A stretch of 38,761 bases of DNA from Candidatus Methanoplasma glyptotermitis (lineage in GTDB: Archaea; Thermoplasmatota; Thermoplasmata; Methanomassiliicoccales; Methanomethylophilaceae), in NCBI GenBank assembly GCA_031267895.1, contig JAIRYF010000010.1:1-38761 (forward strand), written 5' to 3'. Of the stretch, positions 8,047 to 14,514 are shown in pieces. A model generated the notes under the pieces. It saw only the letters and a program-made list of their open reading frames with translations. It searched no databases and was not told the origin of the DNA. How positions within the stretch are numbered: the first letter of the stretch is position 1; every line of letters starts with the position of its first letter. A program made the position numbers and the translations under genes.

Positions 8047-8088
8047 TTATTGTGAATAAAATGTTATTGTGACTTATGCATATATGCA
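8047..8088 (-). promoter_or_regulatory. Oxidoreductase operon promoter: palindromic TATA element and direct repeats
   Basis: The perfect palindrome TGCATATATGCA (8077-8088) supplies a TATA box whose TSS would fall near 8057. Two copies of TTATTGTGA (8047-8055 and 8064-8072; TCACAATAA on the coding strand), 17 bp apart, lie across the TSS and leader, where a repressor would bind. The SD GGAGG follows at about 8029-8033. The rest of the 8020-8403 gap is AT-rich and holds promoters only. Confidence 0.4.
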
Positions 8089-8403
8089 ATCCGGGAACTA
8101 TAAATCGATATCAGGATTTCTGTATCTTTTCACGTTCGAGAAGCGGGATACCGGAATAAACCGTGTTCTATGCGTGCCGGCATATGTTTAGACCGGACAA
8201 CTGGAGCGAACCGAGACAATATTTCCGTGCGTTTTACAAATCGTCCGGATGTCTTTCCGCGGGATCGAGAACTTCGAGCAGTATTATTATATGACTATTA
8301 TTCTCAACTATCTTCATATATTGCTTATTAACTACCATTTCACATCTGAAAAACGGGTAATTCTGAAAATCAGAGGTACCGAATACGGATAAGGAGAATA
8401 GAA

Positions 8404-9729
8404 ATGTCAAAAACGATAGTGGCAATAGTTGTCGTGGCTATTCTGGTCATTGCGGGGGCAGGGGCGGCATTCGTCCTCGCCAGCAATGGAAAGGACAACA
8501 CGTCATCAGCGAATCCCGCTGAGATCAATTTCATAACAGGTCTGGAAGCAGTGGGGTCTGGGGTGTTCTACGACAAAAATAAGGTAACGGCATCTGACCT
8601 CTTTGCCGACGATATCCTCACCGCCGACGGACTCAGCGTCAGGGAGGATGTGACGGTGAAGTACAAAGCGGCAGGATGGAACAAACTTATAATAGGAACG
8701 CCCACGGCGACGGCAATACAGCAGATCCAAATAAAGACGATCGTTGAACAATATCTCAACGATGCCAGCAAAGTCGTGGACACCCCCAGAGAGTACAAAT
8801 ATGTGTCCTGGCAGGAAGGGCAGAAACTCGAAGACGGCGAAGTCTACTTCGTCCTTTACGGCACCGGAACGTCGGATGCAATACTCGCTCACACCTATGA
8901 TAATGTAGATCTCGGCATAACATGGCAGCCCAATTTCTCCAAAGTGGTGGCTGATTCGAGATATACTTCGCTGGTAAGGACCAACGAGCTGTTCCCGCAC
9001 CAGACATGCTGTGTAACGATAGCCAATGCAAAATTCGTCCAGGAGAACCCGGAAGTAGCGGAGCGTGTTGTGTGGGCTATTGTCCAGGGCACGAACTGGC
9101 TGAATGCGGCGAAGGCAGCAGGCGAATCCAATCCGAACGATGTGAACTACCAGGCACTGCTGAATATCGGAAGAGTTGTCGGGGGCGATACATTCACCAA
9201 AGAAGATCTGATCGTTCCGTTCAATGATGTGGAGTATGCATGGTCCGACAATGATGCCAATCCCAATGCAGAGAGGAACAGTCCCCTCGATACGCTGAAG
9301 TCAGACGTAGTCCAGCAGGTGGAAGACCTCTACAACGGAAGAGCAATATCGAATAACTACAGCGACCTTGGATTCAGCAGCTGGGCAGATTATGCCGACA
9401 GTTTAGTCGATGACACTGTACTCAGAAACATCATAAACAACGGAGTGGACAATGTTCCCGCATGGACCGACGAGGCTACCGTCAAATTCAAGCTGATCAG
9501 CGGTGACATACACCAGCTTCCCGTACACATAGCGGCAACGCTGCTCCCGGGACAGACACAGACATTCTTTGAGCAGGCCGGAATAGACTTCCAGGAGGCA
9601 GGAATCCGTGCGACCGGAAGCGGTCAGGTTGTAACAACGCTCCATGCCGGCGAAGCAGACTTCGCGGTTTCGGGTCAGCCGGGTGTGCTTATAGACAATA
9701 TAAACAATAAGTTCACTGTGAAGGATTAA
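8404..9729 (+). CDS. ABC transporter substrate-binding protein (SsuA/TauA/NMT1-like)
   Basis: 441 aa. An N-terminal hydrophobic anchor (IVAIVVVAILVIAGAGAAFVLA) has no lipobox Cys, so it is probably membrane-anchored outside the cell. The body shows periplasmic-binding-protein traits of the nitrate/sulfonate/taurine class: GWNKLIIGTPTATAIQQIQI near 95-115 and FPHQTCCVTIANAKFVQENP near 197. The C-terminal ~85 residues (from about DIHQLPVHIAATLLPG) look like the beginning of a second SsuA-like lobe, with GEADFAVSGQPGVLI, so the protein seems extended or permuted relative to a single-copy binding protein. ATG 8404 follows AAGGAG. The permease and ATPase genes come next, after a terminator, and the ligand is unknown. 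Confidence 0.78.
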   Translation: MSKTIVAIVVVAILVIAGAGAAFVLASNGKDNTSSANPAEINFITGLEAVGSGVFYDKNKVTASDLFADDILTADGLSVREDVTVKYKAAGWNKLIIGTPTATAIQQIQIKTIVEQYLNDASKVVDTPREYKYVSWQEGQKLEDGEVYFVLYGTGTSDAILAHTYDNVDLGITWQPNFSKVVADSRYTSLVRTNELFPHQTCCVTIANAKFVQENPEVAERVVWAIVQGTNWLNAAKAAGESNPNDVNYQALLNIGRVVGGDTFTKEDLIVPFNDVEYAWSDNDANPNAERNSPLDTLKSDVVQQVEDLYNGRAISNNYSDLGFSSWADYADSLVDDTVLRNIINNGVDNVPAWTDEATVKFKLISGDIHQLPVHIAATLLPGQTQTFFEQAGIDFQEAGIRATGSGQVVTTLHAGEADFAVSGQPGVLIDNINNKFTVKD

Positions 9730-9739
9730 ACATTTTTCA

Positions 9740-9763
9740 GGGGCATACAGCCCCGTCTTTTTA
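9740..9763 (+). terminator. Hairpin plus T-rich terminator after the binding-protein gene
   Basis: Stem GGGGC / GCCCC with loop ATACA, then GTCTTTTTATTT, 10 bp after the TAA. It probably attenuates so that the binding protein is made in excess over permease and ATPase, a common arrangement. Confidence 0.65.
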
Positions 9764-9953
9764 TTTGTGGCTTAAGTTCCGGGCCATGCGGGCGGCACCT
9801 GCGGTATTATTATAGGGATATTTCTGTCAAACCAATTCATATACTAAAATATGTTCTTCTTTCCTATATGATTTACGAGGGACCTGATAAAGAATACATG
9901 CGCCGCGATGGCCCCTGCGTGTGGCGCGGCAGATCCGAGGGGGGCGATGCACG

Positions 9954-10880
9954 ATGGCACTGTCTCTGAGGGGATCCGAAAATAAAGAAACAGGAGGAGA
10001 AGAGGGAAACAGCACGGAACGGAGGAGATCCGCTTTCTCCCTCGGAAACGGTGACGATGAACAGTTCACGTTCGCAAGCATCGGATATGATCCGGAGAAC
10101 AGATACCACAGGGCGGTCAGACTGACGCTGTTTACGATAGCATCTCTCTCTTTGCTGCTGATAGTTTGGCAGTTTTGGTCTATGTAGTGCAATGTTGCAT
10201 TCGTTCCCACGCCCGCCGATACGTATCATGCACTGATAGATCTGTTCAGGAACGGCGATGCGTGGACGCACAGAAGCATGTGGACATACATAAAATCAAG
10301 TTTTTCCACGTTTGCAAGAGGGTTTATAATGGCACTTGTCACTGCATTCCCTCTGGGTCTCCTGCTGGGATTCGTCAGGTTTTTCAGAGACCTGGCCAGT
10401 CCCGCGATCGAGGTACTCAGGCCCATAGCGCCTGTGGCATGGGCACCTGTGCTTGTGATACTGTACGGATCTGTGTTGGGGTCCATGCTTGTGGTGTTCG
10501 TGGGTGCGTTCTTCCCCATACTGACCAATGTGATATTCGGTGTGAGAAAAATCGATCCGAATTGGGTGGATGCCACCAAAGTATTGGGGGCCAGCAAGCT
10601 GCAGACCTTCGTGAAAGTGGTGATTCCATCGTCAATTCCGTATCTGATGAACGGTGTGAAGATCAGTATGGGGATAGGATGGATGTGCATCGTATCGGCA
10701 GAATTATATTCGTCTGCCGTCGGCGGACTCGGGTCTTTCATAACCAGCCATGCAAGCGTCGGAAACTGGCCCAACGTCTATGCGGGCATAGTATTAGTTG
10801 GAATATTGGGGATAATAACCGTCGGAGTGGCAGGATACCTGCACAAAATAATCTCTAAAAAAATGGGGATGGACGCATGA
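9954..10880 (+). CDS. ABC transporter permease (SsuC/TauC-like) with in-frame TAG (probable pyrrolysine codon)
   Basis: 308 residues when read through one TAG. Residues 1-77: a charged cytoplasmic start, then a first membrane helix (LTLFTIASLSLLLIVWQFW). Codon 78 is TAG (10185-10187). The same frame continues CNVAFVPTPADTYHALIDLF, the loop that normally follows helix 1 in this family (the 'P.P......L.....G..W.H' pattern), then five or so helices. The EAA-type cytoplasmic loop is WVDATKVLGASKLQTFVKVV (about 201-220). The codon sits in a variable external loop, so a bulky residue would be tolerated. Starting instead at the internal ATG 10278 would remove helix 1 and leave a 200-aa stump. ATG 9954 follows a G-rich SD (GAGGGG). 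The end overlaps the ATPase gene by ATGA. TATA-like sequence lies near 9838-9852. Confidence 0.82.
10185..10187 (+). other. In-frame TAG (amber) sense codon candidate in the permease
   Basis: It lies exactly in frame with ATG 9954 (codon 78) and with the downstream permease frame ending at 10880. Family-like sequence lies on both sides. Confidence 0.75.
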
Positions 10881-11692
10881 CAGAAGGCTGCACTGAATAC
10901 TCGTACAACAAGACAGGATGCGCAGGTGCGGATCCGCAGATAAAGATAGACAGGCTTGAGAAGACATACCGCAGGGACGGTAAGAAAACAGAAGCCATAG
11001 AGGATATCTCTCTGGATATAAGACAGGGGGAGCTGGTGACCTTCATCGGACCCTCCGGCTGCGGAAAGACCACCCTGCTTAAGTTGATAGCGGGTCTGAT
11101 CACTCCGAACGGAGGAACTGTTGAGATCAACGGAAGGCCCTGCACTCAGCCCGGCGCGGACAGAGGAATGGTCTTTCAGGATTTCGCGCTGCTTCCATGG
11201 AGGTCTGTAAGGAAAAATGTTGAACTGGGTCTTGAAATAGCAGGTGTACCAAGAGCGGAACGCAGAGAAAAAGCGGAAAGCTACATCAGGCTGGTGGGTC
11301 TCGAAAGGTTCGCAGATTCCAAGACATATGAACTATCCGGGGGAATGAAACAAAGAGTGGCCATAGCAAGGGCATTGGTCGTGAGGCCGGACGTTGTGCT
11401 GATGGACGAACCCTTTGGGGCACTGGACGCACAGACCCGCAATATCATGCAGGCTCAGCTCACAGACATACTCGGGAGCACAGACCAGACGATAATATTC
11501 ATAACCCACTCGGTGGACGAGGCCATATACATTTCGGACAGGATCGTTGTACTGACCAAGCGTCCGACCGCGATCCGGGAGGTAATAAATATACCATGGG
11601 CGCGGCCGAGAGACCGCTCTTCCTCCGAGTTCAATGCCCTGAAAAAGAGGATACTGGATTATCTGGAGAGAGAGAACGTCATGGACAGCTGA
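10877..11692 (+). CDS. ABC transporter ATP-binding protein (SsuB/TauB-like)
   Basis: 271 aa. Walker A GPSGCGKTT (near 56), Q-loop VFQDFALLPWRS, signature LSGGMKQRVAIARAL, Walker B VVLMDEPFGALD and the H-loop ITHSVDEA are all intact. The ALLPW Q-loop and IPWARPR tail are typical of the nitrate/sulfonate/taurine importer class. It energises the importer formed with the two preceding genes. The start overlaps the permease stop (ATGA). The gene ends one base from the convergent Rrf2 regulator. Confidence 0.9.
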   Translation: MTEGCTEYSYNKTGCAGADPQIKIDRLEKTYRRDGKKTEAIEDISLDIRQGELVTFIGPSGCGKTTLLKLIAGLITPNGGTVEINGRPCTQPGADRGMVFQDFALLPWRSVRKNVELGLEIAGVPRAERREKAESYIRLVGLERFADSKTYELSGGMKQRVAIARALVVRPDVVLMDEPFGALDAQTRNIMQAQLTDILGSTDQTIIFITHSVDEAIYISDRIVVLTKRPTAIREVINIPWARPRDRSSSEFNALKKRILDYLERENVMDS

Positions 11693-11693
11693 T

Positions 11694-12149
11694 TCAGATA
11701 CAGTATTCCGGGAGATCCGGCACCTCTGTGAGCCTGTCTCCCGGGACCCATTTCAGCATATCCGCCAAAGTCGTGCCGTCAAGAACTTCGTTGACAGAAT
11801 CGCTCAGTCTCTTCCAGAGGACCGTGGTTATGCAGACTGCGGAATACGGCGTTTCAGACATCCCGTCCTCTGTGTATTGGGCCGGCGATGCGCTCCCCTC
11901 CATCAGGCGGACAATCATTCCGGCAGTGATTTCATCGGGTTTGGAGGCGAGACGGTATCCTCCCTGCGGCCCCCTTTCGCTCCTGACGTATCCGGCTTTG
12001 TTCAGTATTGTGATTATCTGTTCCAAGTACTTCACAGATATCCCCTGGCGCCTGGATATGTCCTTGATCTTTATGTTCCCCCGTGTTCCGTTAGCTGCAA
12101 TATCCAGCATGAGGAGGAGTGCGTAGCGGCCTCTGGTTGATACAATCAC
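11694..12149 (-). CDS. Rrf2-family winged-helix transcriptional regulator
   Basis: 151 aa from GTG 12149. Typical Rrf2 start (STRGRYALLLMLDIA), HTH with ISRRQGISVKYLEQIITIL, then the wing GYVRSERGPQGGYRLA. The three-Cys Fe-S motif of IscR/NsrR is absent (Cys only near 105 and 150), so it is more like the CymR/non-cluster group. It is convergent with the ABC importer and divergent from the METTL5-like gene. No ribosome site precedes the GTG, and a TATA-like element about 25 bp upstream suggests a leaderless mRNA. Its promoter holds a perfect inverted repeat, which suggests autoregulation; a role in controlling the adjacent importer is inference. Confidence 0.87.
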   Translation of the reverse strand: MIVSTRGRYALLLMLDIAANGTRGNIKIKDISRRQGISVKYLEQIITILNKAGYVRSERGPQGGYRLASKPDEITAGMIVRLMEGSASPAQYTEDGMSETPYSAVCITTVLWKRLSDSVNEVLDGTTLADMLKWVPGDRLTEVPDLPEYCI

Positions 12150-12155
12150 GCCCGT

Positions 12156-12174
12156 ATTACTGCCATACAGTAAT
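12156..12174. promoter_or_regulatory. Operator-like inverted repeat in the Rrf2 promoter
   Basis: ATTACTG-N5-CAGTAAT, a perfect 7-bp inverted repeat lying 7-25 bp before the regulator start. It abuts the TATA-like TATTTAATT (about 12172-12180), where bound protein would block transcription initiation. Confidence 0.55.
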
Positions 12175-12271
12175 TAAATAGTTTTCCACGCCTCGGTGCA
12201 TTTGGCGGATCGGGGCCGCACAGATTATGCGGGCATCAATGATATTAACCGACGTACCCATACAAGACAGG

Positions 12272-12865
12272 ATGAAGAAAAAGGACCTTGAGATCGAGTT
12301 AGAGAAGGTTCCGCAGTTCGAGAATCCCGATCCGTCGCTCGAACAGTACCTCACTCCTGCGGTAATCGCCGCAGATATGCTGTTCCGTGCGTATGCAAAC
12401 GGCGATATCAGAGGCCTTAAGGTAATGGATCTGGGATGCGGGACGGGTATGCTTTCCTTCGGTGCGTGGATGCTCGGTGCCGGATCGGTTGAGGGATATG
12501 ATACATCCCAAAAGGCGATCGATCTTGCGGCTGGCCATGCCAATTCAGCAGGCGCGGATATATCGTTCGTTCTTTCAGATATCCGCGATGTGCACGGCGG
12601 TGCAGATACAGTTATTATGAATCCTCCGTTTGGATGTCAGAACCGCTGCGCAGACCGGGATTTCCTCATCAAGGCGATGGAGTCAGCCGAATGTATTTAC
12701 TCGGTCCATATAGCGGAGACATTCGATTTCGTTAAGGATTTCGCAAAAAAATACGGCCGGGAGGCCGTCCGTGATAAAATATATAAGTATGACATCCCCC
12801 ATACGTTCTCATTCCACAGCAAAGAAAAGCACAGCGTTGACATTGTGGTTGTCAATATCAGGTGA
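12272..12865 (+). CDS. METTL5-like N6-adenine rRNA methyltransferase
   Basis: 197 aa from ATG 12272, chosen because family members begin just here (MKKKDLEIELEKV then LEQYLTPAVIAADML). A longer start at 12227 is possible. SAM motif I is VMDLGCGTGMLSFGA (near 52-66). The catalytic NPPFGCQN is near 117, the signature of N6-adenine methyltransferases, and HSVDIVVV closes the fold. Archaeal and eukaryotic METTL5 proteins methylate a small-subunit rRNA adenine, usually with a Trm112 partner, which is not seen here. It heads an RNA-processing gene run with Csl4 and the ThiI-like gene, seven bases before csl4. Confidence 0.85.
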   Translation: MKKKDLEIELEKVPQFENPDPSLEQYLTPAVIAADMLFRAYANGDIRGLKVMDLGCGTGMLSFGAWMLGAGSVEGYDTSQKAIDLAAGHANSAGADISFVLSDIRDVHGGADTVIMNPPFGCQNRCADRDFLIKAMESAECIYSVHIAETFDFVKDFAKKYGREAVRDKIYKYDIPHTFSFHSKEKHSVDIVVVNIR

Positions 12866-12871
12866 AGGTGA

Positions 12872-13432
12872 ATGGCAAATATTATTGAAGTATTCCCCGG
12901 CGACGAAGTCGCGGGAGAAGAGGAGTATCTGGCATCCGATGGGACATTCGCAAACGAAGGCAAGGTATATGCCTCGCAGATAGGTATCCTCGAACTGGAT
13001 GACGACGAGTGCGTCGCAAGGGTCATCTCCCCCAACCCCCCGAACATACTGAAGACAGGAGACATCGTCTATGCTGTAGTGGCCGACGTAAGGAATACGA
13101 TGGCGACCGCAGACGTGGTGGCAAAAGAAGGTACGAGAAGAGGTATCGGTGGCGAAACTTATGCAACTATCCATGTGTCGAAGATATCTCAGGGTTACAC
13201 CGATGATGTTTCGAAAGAGATGAGAAAGGGAGACTACATCCGTGCAAGGGTTACCGGGACACACCCGTCTCTTCAGCTGACTACAAAGGATGACCGCCTG
13301 GGAGTCATAAGGTCGCTCTGCGGGACATGCAAAACGGAACTCGTCAGGAAGGGAAAGGGACTGTACTGCACGAAATGCGAGCGATCGTTCCCCAGGAAAC
13401 TTGCCGATGATTACGGTGATGTAAAAATATGA
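12872..13432 (+). CDS. csl4: Exosome RNA-binding subunit Csl4
   Basis: 186 aa. Three-part Csl4 layout: an N-terminal domain (PGDEVAGEEEYLASDGTF), an S1-type RNA-binding domain (GDIVYAVVADVRNTMATADV to VTGTHPSLQLTT) and a C-terminal zinc ribbon with CGTC (near 152) and CTKC (near 169). It caps the archaeal Rrp41/42 exosome ring and binds RNA substrates for 3'-end degradation and tailing. Its stop overlaps the next small gene by ATGA. Confidence 0.92.
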   Translation: MANIIEVFPGDEVAGEEEYLASDGTFANEGKVYASQIGILELDDDECVARVISPNPPNILKTGDIVYAVVADVRNTMATADVVAKEGTRRGIGGETYATIHVSKISQGYTDDVSKEMRKGDYIRARVTGTHPSLQLTTKDDRLGVIRSLCGTCKTELVRKGKGLYCTKCERSFPRKLADDYGDVKI

Positions 13433-13608
13433 ACAAGTCCAACGAGATAAACGAACTTAAAGCGGAGGTCAGGGCTCTCAAGAGCGAGGTCGCCGGGCTG
13501 AAGGAATTCATTCAAGCGATGTACAGCATGATGAGCGAGGATGAGGACTGTGATGATTCGTCGCTTGAGTTCTGCGGCAATTCAGGGTTCGGGAGGTATA
13601 ACACATGA
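13429..13608 (+). CDS. Small coiled-coil protein of unknown function
   Basis: 59 aa, between csl4 and the ThiI-like gene and overlapping both by ATGA. Residues 5-30 form a strong heptad pattern (NELKAEVRALKSEVAGLKEF), then a Met-rich turn, an acidic stretch with Cys (EDEDCDDSS), a second Cys (EFCGNSG) and a basic Tyr tail. Translational coupling on both sides indicates it is real. No family recognised; it may be an oligomerisation or adaptor peptide for one of its neighbours. Confidence 0.7.
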   Translation: MNKSNEINELKAEVRALKSEVAGLKEFIQAMYSMMSEDEDCDDSSLEFCGNSGFGRYNT

Positions 13609-14231
13609 AACTCATCTGTTTGATATCGGGGGGTATAGATTCCCCCGTCGCGGCGTATATTATGAACAAGGCAGGCGCAGACATTGTGATTCTGCATATG
13701 GACAACCGTCCGTTCGCCGATGATATGGCGATAGAGAAAGTGAAGAAGATCGCCGAACGGCTCAGAACCGTAACCGGCGGCGAGGTTCCGCTGTATTCCG
13801 CACCCCATGGCATATCCCAGGAAAGAATATCCAAAACGTGCGATACCAACTATCAGTGTGTGCTCTGCAAAAGAGTCATGCTCAGGACCGCTCAGGGACT
13901 CGCGGAAAAACTTGGATGCAGCGGGGTCGTGATGGGGGACTCCTTGGGACAGGTGGCCTCCCAGACGCTGAAAAACATCAGATATGTCAGTCACGGTCTG
14001 AACATCCCCGTTTTGAGGCCTCTGATCGGGTTCGACAAAATAGAGATAGAGGCGATATCGAAAGAGATAGGTATGTTTGACCTCTCTATAATCAAGTCAA
14101 AGGGGTGCCTTGTAGTGCCTTCCAGACCTATAACGGAAGCGGACCCGAAGAAAAGACAAAGATTCGACGAGGCTGCGAACGTGAGCGAACTTGTGACTAA
14201 TGCCGTGAATAATACTGTCAGAATATCCTGA
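13605..14231 (+). CDS. ThiI-like PP-loop sulfurtransferase (stand-alone AANH domain)
   Basis: 208 aa. PP-loop SGGIDSPVAAYIM at residues 8-20, CVLCKRVMLRTA near 86, GDSLGQVASQTL near 115-125 and RPLIGFDKIEIEAI near 140 match the C-terminal catalytic half of ThiI, the tRNA 4-thiouridine synthase. The N-terminal ferredoxin-like/THUMP RNA-binding region and the rhodanese domain are absent, so tRNA recognition would need a partner, or the substrate differs. The adenylation of tRNA and thiolation via the CVLC cysteines are family knowledge; use for 4-thiouridine here is inferred. Confidence 0.78.
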   Translation: MKLICLISGGIDSPVAAYIMNKAGADIVILHMDNRPFADDMAIEKVKKIAERLRTVTGGEVPLYSAPHGISQERISKTCDTNYQCVLCKRVMLRTAQGLAEKLGCSGVVMGDSLGQVASQTLKNIRYVSHGLNIPVLRPLIGFDKIEIEAISKEIGMFDLSIIKSKGCLVVPSRPITEADPKKRQRFDEAANVSELVTNAVNNTVRIS

Positions 14232-14233
14232 TG

Positions 14234-14509
14234 TCAGCAGAATACGCGGCAGGAGTCAAGGTCGTCTCTGCCATACAGCATATCTATTGTAATTCTTCTG
14301 ACATATCTTGCCTGTATCGCTGACACATAGAGCATGTTCGTTCCCATGGGTATCCTTATGTCCGATTCTTTCGGTCCTTTGACTGTAGTCGGCACCAAGG
14401 CAGGACCCGTGCATGAGGTGCAGATCCGATAATCGCGCCCTTCTGACATTATCAGTTTCATGACGTCACCGTCAACGTCTATTTCCATACAGTACCCGAT
14501 TGCGGGCAT
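14234..14509 (-). CDS. Small conserved-looking Cys protein, function unknown
   Basis: 91 aa from ATG 14509, five bases after the helicase stop. A longer frame would overlap the helicase and is less likely. It contains RICTSCTGPALVPTTVKGPK near 37-56, then an IRIPMGTNMLYVSAIQARYV segment and a Cys-containing tail. No signal or membrane segment. I recognise no named family. Its position at the 3' end of the XPD operon suggests co-expression. The fold looks like a small beta-rich protein with a possible Cys pair. Confidence 0.6.
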   Translation of the reverse strand: MPAIGYCMEIDVDGDVMKLIMSEGRDYRICTSCTGPALVPTTVKGPKESDIRIPMGTNMLYVSAIQARYVRRITIDMLYGRDDLDSCRVFC

Positions 14510-14514
14510 ATTTA

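Noticed and set aside
10278-10880. Permease starting at the internal ATG 10278
   Set aside because: Would lose helix 1 and the conserved loop; no ribosome site; the upstream frame is continuous apart from TAG.
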